A DNA stretch of 64,000 bases from Neoroseomonas terrae (GTDB taxonomy: Bacteria; Pseudomonadota; Alphaproteobacteria; Acetobacterales; Acetobacteraceae), in assembly GCF_018129025.1 (NCBI RefSeq), contig NZ_JAAEDI010000024.1, positions 1 through 64,000 of the forward strand, written 5' to 3'. Below, piece by piece: positions 36,190 to 44,592 of the stretch (positions are counted from its first letter, which is position 1; each line of letters starts with the position of its first letter). A program made the translations under genes and the position numbers. The notes beneath the pieces are model-generated. The model worked only from the letters and a program-made list of their open reading frames with translations, ran no database searches and was not told the DNA's origin.

Positions 36190-38091
36190 CTACAGAGCTG
36201 TGGCGGAGACCGGGCCGGCCAGCGCCGAGACATTGCCCTCGGCCGAGACGCTGCGCAGCCAGTACCAGCGGGTCTGGCCGGTGGTCAGGCCGGTGCGGTC
36301 CCAGAAGAGGCTCGTCGGCTCGGTCGCGAGCTTTACGGCGGCGGCCAGGCTGTTGCTGCTGGCCTCGAAGACCTGCAGCCGGACGGCGTCGGCCGGAAAG
36401 CCGCCGGACAGCCGCACCCCGCTCGCAATGCCGGTCGCCGTGGGCGCCGAGACGGCGGCCGGCGCCAGCGCCTCCCGCCAGCCCGACACGGCGCCACTGC
36501 GCGCCACCGCGCGCGCCCGGAAGGCGGTGGGCTCGGCGGTTGGAATGCCTGCCGCGGTGGCGCCGAGCCCCGCCCCGTAACCCTGCCAGGTTGCGACAGA
36601 GGCCGGCATGAACTGCACCTCGTAGCCGGTGAGGTGGGCACTGGCGACCGGCGCCCAGGCGATGGAGAGCGCCGCGAAGGCACTGCCCTGCGGCGTCTCG
36701 ACGCTGATCCAGGCCGGCGTGGCGATGCGCCCTGGGTTCGGCAGGACCACCGAGGGGCTGTCGCCAGTGGCGCGCTCATCGATCGCCGGATCCCAGTTCC
36801 AGACCGCGGCATCCTCCTCGGCCAGCACCAGATCCACCCCACCATCCTGGGCCAAGCTCCAGCCGGTGATCCGCGCTGGGACCGGCACCAGCCGGTCGAG
36901 CGCCACGGCCGCCCCCTCCCAGGGTCGCAGCCGCAGCGCCGAGAGGTTTGCGGGAAAGGCCACCGTGCGCTGCCGGCGGTTGCGCTCCAGCGCGACCTTC
37001 ATCAGCCGCTGCACGGTCGAAACGGAGGTGGTCAGCGGGAATTCGAGGTCGGTGTAGATCGCCTCGCCGCCATCCTCGGCGACGTAGTTGCTGGCGAGCA
37101 GCGGTGGCGCGTCTGTCGGCTGCCAATTGGCGGCGGGCTCGACATAGACGGCGCGCACCCCGTTGAAGAGGTCCCGCCGCGCTCGGCTGCCCTGGATGGT
37201 GACGTCGCCGCGGAGGTCATCGGAGGTGAGCGTGGCCACAGGCAAGGCCGGCCCACCCGCATGGATGAAGAACCGCCCGCCCGAGACCACCAGCGCCCCG
37301 GCCATGGCGGCGACCAGCTTTTCGGTGATGGCGATCTTGCCCTCGGCGAGGGAGAGCGTGCCGTTGCAGGTGTAGCGGCGCTCCGAGGTGCCGGCGGCCG
37401 TGCCCATGATCTCATCGCAGATATTGGCGGCGGCGATCAGGCAGGGGATGTCGATGTCGTCCCAGCTGGCCCGCCAGCCGAAGGAGGCGGTGATGTACCA
37501 GGCGAGGCAGAGCGCCGGATTGTCGGACCAGCCGACGACGCCGGTGCGTGGATCAAGGATGGTGTCAGCGCCTTCCTCGATCGCCGCCATGTTGGGCGGG
37601 TCGGAGGGAAACGCCTCGGCGGTGATCTTGAGGCGCACGGCGATATAGGCACGGCCCTGGCCACGATGCGCCACTGTCCATTTGCCGTCGGTCTCAGCGA
37701 CCAGATTGGCATCGGCGGCCTGGTCGGGGTCGCCCAGATGCCGATCGACCCGGACGAGCCCGGCGAAGCTGGCATCCGTCTCGGCGTTGTCGCCAAGCCA
37801 GATCTCGCCAATGCCGCGCACGCGATGCGCCGCGACCACGACGACCGCATAGAAATAGCCATCCTCCCGCCCGGCATCATCGGTCGCCGAATGCAGGAAG
37901 ACGATGGGCCCGCCGACCTTGACCCGGCCGAGGACGATCTGGTGCTCGGTGATCGCCTGGCGGAAGGACTGGGTGCGCGTCGTGGCGGTGGTGGTGAGGG
38001 TGACCGCCGTGGTTGCCGGTCGGATCTCGACGCGCACGCCGCGCGGCAGGTCGAGCCAGTATGGCTCGGCCCGGAGGTCGAGGGTGAGCAT
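36190..38091 (-). CDS. Phage tail tip (J-like/host specificity) protein
   Basis: 633 residues from MLTLDLRAEPYWLDLPRG. An N-terminal region with FRQAITEHQIVLGRVKVGG, a central part with ALCLAWYITASFGW and NGTLSLAEGKIAITEKLVAA, and C-terminal fibronectin-III-like modules (AWAPVASAHLTGYEVQFMP, then RLQVFEASSNSLAAA) match tail-tip proteins of siphophage-like prophages. It is shorter than lambda J. Residual prophage gene; the frame is intact. The next tail gene follows after 8 bases. Confidence 0.82.
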   Translation of the reverse strand: MLTLDLRAEPYWLDLPRGVRVEIRPATTAVTLTTTATTRTQSFRQAITEHQIVLGRVKVGGPIVFLHSATDDAGREDGYFYAVVVVAAHRVRGIGEIWLGDNAETDASFAGLVRVDRHLGDPDQAADANLVAETDGKWTVAHRGQGRAYIAVRLKITAEAFPSDPPNMAAIEEGADTILDPRTGVVGWSDNPALCLAWYITASFGWRASWDDIDIPCLIAAANICDEIMGTAAGTSERRYTCNGTLSLAEGKIAITEKLVAAMAGALVVSGGRFFIHAGGPALPVATLTSDDLRGDVTIQGSRARRDLFNGVRAVYVEPAANWQPTDAPPLLASNYVAEDGGEAIYTDLEFPLTTSVSTVQRLMKVALERNRRQRTVAFPANLSALRLRPWEGAAVALDRLVPVPARITGWSLAQDGGVDLVLAEEDAAVWNWDPAIDERATGDSPSVVLPNPGRIATPAWISVETPQGSAFAALSIAWAPVASAHLTGYEVQFMPASVATWQGYGAGLGATAAGIPTAEPTAFRARAVARSGAVSGWREALAPAAVSAPTATGIASGVRLSGGFPADAVRLQVFEASSNSLAAAVKLATEPTSLFWDRTGLTTGQTRWYWLRSVSAEGNVSALAGPVSATAL

Positions 38092-38364
38092 GGGGTCTCC
38101 ATATGCGCGACCTTCGGAGGGAAGCCGCGTAAAAGCGGAACGACAAAGGCGAGCATGCCGGCGCTCGGGCTCACTGCAAGGCAATGCCGCCGTGCTACTA
38201 GCTGTCCTGGGTCAGGACTTGGCCGGAAGCGGCCCTTCCGATGCTGACACGGCGAACACGAACAGGGGGTATCAGGCATTACCCCTTCTGCACGCGCTCC
38301 ATTGACAGGCAGTCAGTGCGAGGCGTTCGCTGTCGACGACATTGCTGGGAATGCCCCAAGACCG

Positions 38365-39303
38365 ATGAACTTTCGCCAATTCCAGTACTTTGTTGGCGTC
38401 GTGGATGCCGGCAGCTTCTCGCGCGCCGCCCTCACACTTCGGATCGCCCAGCCGGCCCTTAGCCTCCAAATTGCAAACCTCGAGACGGAGCTCGGATCGG
38501 TGCTGCTCGTCCGGAGCCAGCGCGGCGTTCAGACCACGCTCGCGGGCGATCTTTTCTATCGCAGCGCGCGCGCCGTCCTCAACGAGATCGATCAGGTCCG
38601 GCAGGTGCTGAACGCCGGGCAAGGCCTGGCCGGCGAGGTCTCGCTGGGGCTGACAACGAGCTTCTCAGCCTTCCTGGCGGGCCCAATCGTCGCAGCGACG
38701 CTCCTGCGCCATCCAAAGATCCGAATGAAGATCTTCGACAGCCCCGGCCACCTCCACCAGCAGAACCTCCTGCGCGGCAACATCGACATCGCCCTGCTGC
38801 CAGAAGACACGGAATCGGCAGGGGTCCAGCGCCGCCCCCTCTACCGGCAGCTGCTGTTCCTGGTGGAGCGCGGCAGCCCGGCCAACAGGACCGTGCCTCT
38901 GCATGAGCTGGTCGGCCGGGACCTCGTCCTGCCCACGGCTCCGAACCCCACGCGGACCGTCGTCGAGCGCGCCTTCCTCGCCATGGGCGCGCAACCGAAG
39001 GTGGTCGCCGAGGCGAACTCGCTGGCCTCGCTGCTCTCCCTTGTGGAAGCCGGGATCGGCAGCGCGATCATCGCCTGGAGCGGGCAGCGGAGTGAGACGA
39101 TCCGATGGTCCCGTATCACCGATCCGGAGATCCACCACGACGTCTCGCTGTGCAGCGCAGGCCTCCTGCCGCGCAGCGAATGCGCGGACGCGGTCCAGTC
39201 GATCGTGGCGGAGGTTGTGTTGGACCTCGTCCGGTCGCCGACCTGGGAGGGCGCGGTCTTCAGCCTGGCCGAGTCATCGCCGAACGATGGGGGCCCATCG
39301 TAA
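38365..39303 (+). CDS. LysR family transcriptional regulator
   Basis: 312 residues. Winged HTH MNFRQFQYFVGVVDAGSFSR, AALTLRIAQPALSLQIANLE; linker helix; effector domain with VSLGLTTSFSAFLAGPIVAA, and VEAGIGSAIIAW. NAC-like in its N-terminus. It precedes the decarboxylase gene on the same strand by 66 bases and may control that operon; the more usual divergent arrangement is not present. ATG 38365 is the family start. Confidence 0.92.
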   Translation: MNFRQFQYFVGVVDAGSFSRAALTLRIAQPALSLQIANLETELGSVLLVRSQRGVQTTLAGDLFYRSARAVLNEIDQVRQVLNAGQGLAGEVSLGLTTSFSAFLAGPIVAATLLRHPKIRMKIFDSPGHLHQQNLLRGNIDIALLPEDTESAGVQRRPLYRQLLFLVERGSPANRTVPLHELVGRDLVLPTAPNPTRTVVERAFLAMGAQPKVVAEANSLASLLSLVEAGIGSAIIAWSGQRSETIRWSRITDPEIHHDVSLCSAGLLPRSECADAVQSIVAEVVLDLVRSPTWEGAVFSLAESSPNDGGPS

Positions 39304-39369
39304 AACAGTATTATCCCGGCCCCAGGCTGGAGGCTAAGCGCGCCGCACATATCCACGCGGGAACCCAGC

Positions 39370-41013
39370 ATGACCCTCACAGTGATCCAGTATGTCCTGG
39401 ATCGGCTCAAGGCGATCGGCATCGCCGACGTCTTCGGCGTGCCTGGCGACTACGCCTTCCCCGTCAACGACGCCATCTGCGAGGATCCGGCCCTGCGCTG
39501 GATCGGGTGCACCAACGAGCTCAACGCGGCCTATGCCGCGGACGGCTACGCCCGCGTCCGAGGCATGGCCGCGCTCTGCACGACCTACGGCGTCGGCGAG
39601 CTCAGCGCGATCAACGGCGTGGCCGGTGCCTATGCCGAGCACCTGCCGGTCTTCCATCTCGTCGGCATGCCCGCGATGTCCGTGCAGAAGTCGCGCGCAG
39701 TGATGCATCACACGCTCGGCAACGGCGAATACGACCTGTTCCGCCGCATGACCGAGTCAGTGGTCTGCGCGCATGCGATCCTGACGCCGCAGAACGTCGC
39801 CTACGAGACCGAGCGCCTGATCGCCGAGGCGCTGTTCCACCGGCGACCGGTCTACATGGGCTTTCCCGCGGATTACGCGGTCCAGCCGGTGCTGGGCTCC
39901 GCCGCACCGATCCGGCCGCCTTCGAGCGAGGCCGCCGCGCTGGAGGCCGCCGTCGCGGCGGTCCGCGCGGCGCTGGGCCAGGTCCGCACGGCCTGCGCGC
40001 TGCCGGGCATCCTCGTCGCGCGCTGCGGACTGCAGCCGCAGATGCAGGAAGTCATCGACCGCTCCGGCCTGCCCTTCGCGACCATGTTCATGGACAAGTC
40101 GTTGCTGGACGAACGGCAGCCAGCCTATGCCGGCATGTACGACGGCGCGATCATGACCGAGGAGGTCCGTGCCTTCGTCGAGGGCTGCGACCAGGTGCTG
40201 GCCATCGGCACCCTCGCTTCCGACTTCAACACCGGCGCCTTCACCGCGCGCCTCGATCCGGCGAAGACCATCGCAATCGGGCATCACCATGTCCGTGTGG
40301 GCAGAAAGGTCTATGCGAACGTCGAGCTCGGCGACGTGCTGGCCGCGCTGGCGGAACGGCTCGACCGACGTGACTGGCCGCGCATCGCCCCCCATTCGCT
40401 CGGGGATAAATCCGGCCAGGGCGACGATCCCATCACCGTGGAGGCGCTCTACCCGCGCTGGGCGGAATTCCTGCAGCCCGGCGACATTCTCATCGCCGAG
40501 ACCGGCACCGCCTCGATGGGGCTGGGCTTCGCGCTGATGCCCCAGGGCGCCAGCTTCCACAACCAGACGCTCTGGGGCTCGATCGGATGGGCGACGCCCG
40601 CCGCCGTCGGAGCCGCGGCGGCCGCCCCGGATCGCCGCGTGGTGCTGGTGACCGGCGAGGGCTCGCACCAGCTCACGGCGCAGGAGCTCGGGCAGTTCGC
40701 CCGGCTCGGGCTGAAGCCCGTCGTCTTCGTGCTGAACAACAACGGCTACCTGATCGAGCGGCTGCTCTGCCGCGACCCGGCGATCGCCTACAACGACCTC
40801 CCGCCCTGGCGCTACACGGAGCTGCCTCATGCCCTGGGCTGCGACGGTTGGCTCACGGCGCGCGTCACCACCTGCGCCGAGTTCGACGCGGCGCTCGAGG
40901 CTGCTGGGCGGATGGACGCCGGCGCCTATATCGAGGTCGTCACCGACAGCTACGCCGCCTCTCCTCTCGCGGTGAAGTTGCACGAGAGCATGGCGTCGCT
41001 CTACGGCGCCTGA
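39370..41013 (+). CDS. Pyruvate/indolepyruvate decarboxylase-family ThDP enzyme
   Basis: 547 residues, normal for PDC/IPDC. Catalytic Glu in GCTNELNAAYAADGYARVRG, His-His in MHHTLGNGEYDLF, a central FAD-like domain, and a C-terminal ThDP domain with GTASMGLGFAL, VTGEGSHQLTAQELGQF and FVLNNNGYLIERLL. The ThDP/Mg motif starts GEG instead of the usual GDG, which may alter metal binding. It decarboxylates a 2-oxoacid to an aldehyde; substrate unknown. First of three genes (VOC, methyltransferase) on this strand. Confidence 0.9.
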   Translation: MTLTVIQYVLDRLKAIGIADVFGVPGDYAFPVNDAICEDPALRWIGCTNELNAAYAADGYARVRGMAALCTTYGVGELSAINGVAGAYAEHLPVFHLVGMPAMSVQKSRAVMHHTLGNGEYDLFRRMTESVVCAHAILTPQNVAYETERLIAEALFHRRPVYMGFPADYAVQPVLGSAAPIRPPSSEAAALEAAVAAVRAALGQVRTACALPGILVARCGLQPQMQEVIDRSGLPFATMFMDKSLLDERQPAYAGMYDGAIMTEEVRAFVEGCDQVLAIGTLASDFNTGAFTARLDPAKTIAIGHHHVRVGRKVYANVELGDVLAALAERLDRRDWPRIAPHSLGDKSGQGDDPITVEALYPRWAEFLQPGDILIAETGTASMGLGFALMPQGASFHNQTLWGSIGWATPAAVGAAAAAPDRRVVLVTGEGSHQLTAQELGQFARLGLKPVVFVLNNNGYLIERLLCRDPAIAYNDLPPWRYTELPHALGCDGWLTARVTTCAEFDAALEAAGRMDAGAYIEVVTDSYAASPLAVKLHESMASLYGA

Positions 41014-41028
41014 ACACAGGATTTCCCC

Positions 41029-41421
41029 ATGTCATCGGATCATGAAGCCGTCTGCCGCGCGCGGACGGTGAACCACGTCGCCATCTCCGTCTCGGACCTG
41101 CGGCGCTCCAAGGAATGGTACTGCCGGACCTTCGGCCTGACGGTCATCCAGGAAAGCGACGAAAGCGTCCTGTTGGGCTTCGGTGAGAGCATGCTCGTGC
41201 TGCGCCCAGGGCCGAATCCCGGCACCATCTCGCACTTCATGCTGGGCATCGACGGCTACGTCGCGCCGGAGCTGGCGGCGCGCCTGAAGGCCGAACATCT
41301 AGATCCACAAGAGGATTCCGACAGCTTCCACGTGCGCGACCCGGACGGGCTCGATGTGCAGGTTGGCGACCGGATGCTGGGCCTCTCGGGCTTCGTCGAA
41401 AACGGCTTCCAGATGAAGTGA
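41029..41421 (+). CDS. VOC family protein
   Basis: 130 residues. NHVAISVSDLRRSKEWYCRT, LTVIQESDESVLLGFGESM, and FHVRDPDGLDVQVGDR give a single VOC module, with His near the first strand and Asp/Gln in DVQV as candidate ligands. It starts 16 bases after the decarboxylase. Function unknown; probably acts on the same substrate class. Confidence 0.85.
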   Translation: MSSDHEAVCRARTVNHVAISVSDLRRSKEWYCRTFGLTVIQESDESVLLGFGESMLVLRPGPNPGTISHFMLGIDGYVAPELAARLKAEHLDPQEDSDSFHVRDPDGLDVQVGDRMLGLSGFVENGFQMK

Positions 41422-41429
41422 GGCGATCC

Positions 41430-42287
41430 ATGCAGGAAGGACAGCCCAGCGGTACGGCTCTGCGCGTGGCCGTCCAGCGCGCGGCTGGCTCACCAGCTTT
41501 TCGACGCACCGCTCGTTTTCAGGGATCCGCTCGCCGTTCCGATCCTCGGCGCTGCGGACGAGGCGAAGCTGCGCGCGGCTGAGGCAGGCAATCGCCTTCC
41601 CTTCGCGCTTAGTTTTCGCGCTGCCGCCGTGGCCCGAAGCCGATTTTGCGACGACTTGATCCAGGCGGCCGTCGCGCGCGGTATCCGGCAGGTCGTCGTG
41701 CTGGGTGCGGGCCTCGACACCCTGGCTTATCGCGGGGCCGTTCCGGCCGAAGTCACGGTTAACGAGATGGATCATCCCGCGACACAGACGTGGAAGCGGC
41801 AGGCCCTGGTCGCGGCTGGCATTCCCGTGCCTCCCGCCGTCCGCTTCCTGCCGATCGATCTCGGCCAGTCCACATTGGAAGAGGGACTGCGGTCCGGCCA
41901 GTTCGACTTTGCCCGGCCAGCCTTTTTCTCGTGGCTCGGCGTGACCTACTCCTGCCAGCCGAAGCCGTATGCAACACGCTTCAGTTCGTGGGATCGCTGG
42001 GACGCGGCACGGGGATTGCGTTCGACTATTTCGTGCCGACCGATCGCTACAGCGAGCCGGAGATGCCCGGATTTTCGACACTGCGGTCCGAGGTGGCGGC
42101 CATCGGGGAGCCCTGGAAGAGCGAATTCTACCCGGCCGACATGGCTGAAAAACTGAAAGCTGCGGGCTTCGACAAGGTCCAGGACCTCAGCAGCACCGAC
42201 ATGGGAGAACGATATTTCTCCGGCCGAGACGATGGCCTGACCACCACCGGCCCAATCCGCTTCGTCTATGCGGCCCATCTCGAGTAG
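41430..42287 (+). pseudogene. SAM-dependent methyltransferase (leucine carboxymethyltransferase-like family), two frameshifts
   Basis: From ATG 41430: MQEGQPSGTALRVAVQRAAG, then a one-base gain near 41483 moves the proper frame to HQLFDAPLVFRDPLAVPILG. It continues through VVVLGAGLDTLAYRGA (SAM motif) and VNEMDHPATQTWKRQAL to WLGVT near 41945. A second shift leads to TLQFVGSLGRGTGIAFDYF and a C-terminus ending IRFVYAAHLE. The order and motifs are those of the TIGR00027/LCMT-like family, about 285 residues if intact. Pseudogene or sequencing error. Confidence 0.8.
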
Positions 42288-42541
42288 GAGATATCCAGTG
42301 AACTCTCGAAGGACGGCGTGCACGGTCTGCTACGGGCAAGTCAGACTCAAAGCGAAGAGGATGGTATGGATCAATCCGTGGATCGCTCGAAACGTGCAAA
42401 AGATTGATAAAATGCGAATGTCCGCTTCTAACATTAATGGCAGCGCCGCGCCACGTCCGAGACGGGCGCAGAGCAGATGTCGATACAACCCTCTCTGCAG
42501 CCGCTCGCTACAAAGGCGAGTTTTTCTGCTGGTTGTTGGAC

Positions 42542-43190
42542 TCACGCGTACTCCGCCGCCGCCTGCTGATTCTTCAGCACGGCGGTGATCATGCGGGTCG
42601 CTGTGGCGTTGAACGCAGCCCTGAACTCGAAGCTCGCCTCGACGCCGGCCGGCCCCTCGATCGGCGTCTTGGCCAGCGCGAGATAGACCTCGTGCAGCGT
42701 GAAGGTGAGGCTGCGGTTGGCGTCGATGGTAAAGGCAAAGGCGAACTCCGCCGCCGTGCCGTTCTGCGCCTGGGTCAGCAGCGTGGTGTCCGCGAAGCGC
42801 GCGGTGATCTGGCCGGTGGCGCGCGCAATGCCGGGATCAGCGCCTTAGATCTTCCGGTCGGCGCGAATGGTGCGCACCGCCTCCACGCTGTTGCTGTAGT
42901 TCAACCGCGCGCCGGTGACCTGGGCCAGGGCGGAGCCGGCACGGGTGATCGAGCCCTGCGCCTTGTTGAAGGCCGTATAGGCGGCAGCGACCGGCGTGCC
43001 GCTCGATGACGAACCGGACCGCGACGAGCGCTGCGCGATCAGCTTGATCGTCGCTGTTGCCGGCCCGGTCGGCGCGAACTCGGTCTCCAGCGCATCCGCG
43101 CGGATGCCCGTGCAGACGTCGTAGCTCGGCACATCCGGGTAGCCGATCTCGATCGCCTGCGAGGGTAGCGTCTCCGCAGGCGGCTTTCCA
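42542..43190 (-). pseudogene. Phage major tail (tube) protein, 5'-truncated with in-frame stop
   Basis: The minus-strand frame reads SQAIEIGYPDVPSYDVCTG, IRADALETEFAPTGPATATI, FNKAQGSITRAGSALAQV and AVRTIRADRKI, then TAA at 42846-42848. It resumes in the same frame with GADPGIARATGQITARFAD and HEVYLALAKTPIEGPAGVEA and ends at 42542. The wording is that of a siphophage tail tube protein. Its 5' end is lost where it meets the adenosine deaminase fragment at about 43190. Confidence 0.7.
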
Positions 43191-44093
43191 GCATTTGGAC
43201 AAGCACGTCCTTAGTACGATCGACGCAGAAGGCTGCCGCGATGGCGTTCGACGATACCGTCTCGATCCCTAGACCGGGGTCTGCCTCGACGGCGAGGGCG
43301 TGTTCCCTGGCGAGATCGGTGCCGAAGAAACCCGGATCGTCGGTGCCGAGCACAATGGTGCAGCCGGCATCCGCCAGTCTCCCAACCGGATGGTCCGCCA
43401 CCGAGCGGTATAGGCCGAGGGCTAAGTTGCTGCCGAGGCAGACCTCGAGTGGCATCCGGGCTTCAGCCAGTTGCCGCAAGACGTGCGGCGACTCCACCGC
43501 TCTGATGCCATGACCAACGCGGTCGAGGCCAAGCAGCTCGATGGCCTCGATTATCGTGTCGGCTGGTCGATGTTCGCCGGCGTGCGCCGTGGCGCGCAGC
43601 CCCTCGCTCCGCGCGATTTGGAACGCCTCGGCGAACTCGCTCACTTCATGCTGATGCTCGTCGCCGGTAAGCCCGAAGCCAACCAGCATGCCGGACTGAA
43701 TTGAGGTAGCCATACGTGCTGCCTTGACGGCCGCGGCCGGCCCAAGATGCCGAACGGCGGTAGTGATGAGACGCGAACGCACGCCCCACTCCTAGGCAGC
43801 CCGGTCAGCCGCGGCGCCGAGAGCCTTCAACTGATCAAGAAACGGGACGCCCGTGCGAGCGAGGTCCGGTGGCGACAGCATAAATTCCACATAGCCGCCG
43901 CCCAACTCCGCGCACCGTTTAAGGTAGGAGGTCGTGATTAACTCCAGGTCAGCGGCGGACTTCACTACAGAGGTGACGAGATCGTAGGCCTTCAGAAAGG
44001 TCTTAAAGTCGTGCCAGCCATATCGCGCGTCGGCGAGGAGGGCCTCGGGGATCGAGACAGCATTACGCTCCGCAAGGAAGAGCACGGTTCAAC
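43191..44093 (-). pseudogene. Adenosine deaminase-family fragment, truncated at both ends and frameshifted
   Basis: Upstream part (44093-43792): LFLAERNAVSIPEALLADAR, HDFKTFLKAYDLVTSV, GGGYVEFMLSPPDL. After a shift near 43790 the rest reads MLVGFGLTGDEHQHEVSEFA, ATAHAGEH (catalytic Glu), VGHGIRAVESPHVLR, EVCLGSNLALGLY and TIVLGTDDPGFFGTDLA (zinc and base Asp residues), and runs into the tail-tube remnant near 43190. The N-terminal His-x-His metal motif is missing, so no active enzyme is possible. Confidence 0.75.
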
Positions 44094-44138
44094 CTGCCAT
44101 GGTCGCGTGGCACATCATGGGTACGCAGCCGCCGCCAA

Positions 44139-44564
44139 CTACCGCCGGGTGCGTGGCGGCTCAAGCCCGGCAAGGCCTTCCTGCGTCCAGGCGACCGGCG
44201 CGCAGCGGCCCGTGCAGACAACCTGCACGATACGCAGCCGCACCTGATCGCAGCGCGCATTGCGCACGGCGCCGGAACTCCACTCGCTGCTGGCGCCCGG
44301 CGGCACGCCCAGGAAAGGCACAGTTGGCGAGTCCGTCGGCAGAGCTGCGCCACCGGCATCCACGGCGGCGAACTCGCCGGCGAAGGTGCCGATGCGATTT
44401 GGGCCGCCATTCGTCAATCGGAAGGTCAGCAAGCAGGTCGGCGTCGCACCACCCGTATCCGTGCGGCCAGTGACCGCCACCTCGACTCGGCCTTGTGCCT
44501 GCGCCGCAGGCGCGGCAATGCAGAGCGCGAGCGCACCCATGATGGCTTTCGATCCCGACTTCAA
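44139..44564 (-). CDS. Secreted hypothetical protein, last gene of envelope operon
   Basis: 141 residues, signal peptide MKSGSKAIMGALALCIAAPAAQAQ. The mature part is beta-rich (RVEVAVTGRTDTGG, CLLTFRLTNGGPNRIGTFAG, LGVPPGASSEWSS) with four Cys that could form disulfides. It lies 28 bases downstream of the transglutaminase-like gene on the same strand. Family not recognised. Confidence 0.7.
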   Translation of the reverse strand: MKSGSKAIMGALALCIAAPAAQAQGRVEVAVTGRTDTGGATPTCLLTFRLTNGGPNRIGTFAGEFAAVDAGGAALPTDSPTVPFLGVPPGASSEWSSGAVRNARCDQVRLRIVQVVCTGRCAPVAWTQEGLAGLEPPRTRR

Positions 44565-44592
44565 CGCGAACTCCTTTCCCGGCCTTCTTGTG

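Larger units (their letters stand above)
35218..38091 (-). mobile_element. Prophage tail-module remnant (distal tail genes)
   Basis: The J-like tail tip and broken tail fibre lie head to tail. A tail-tube remnant at 42.5-43.2 kb, on the same strand and in the expected upstream order, is probably part of the same former prophage, now separated by 4.3 kb of metabolic genes. No capsid, terminase, portal or lysis genes are visible. Confidence 0.6.

Noticed and set aside
36085-38247. 720-codon plus-strand open frame opposite the J-like tail gene
   Set aside because: Antisense shadow in GC-rich DNA; no recognisable motifs and an unnatural amino-acid pattern.
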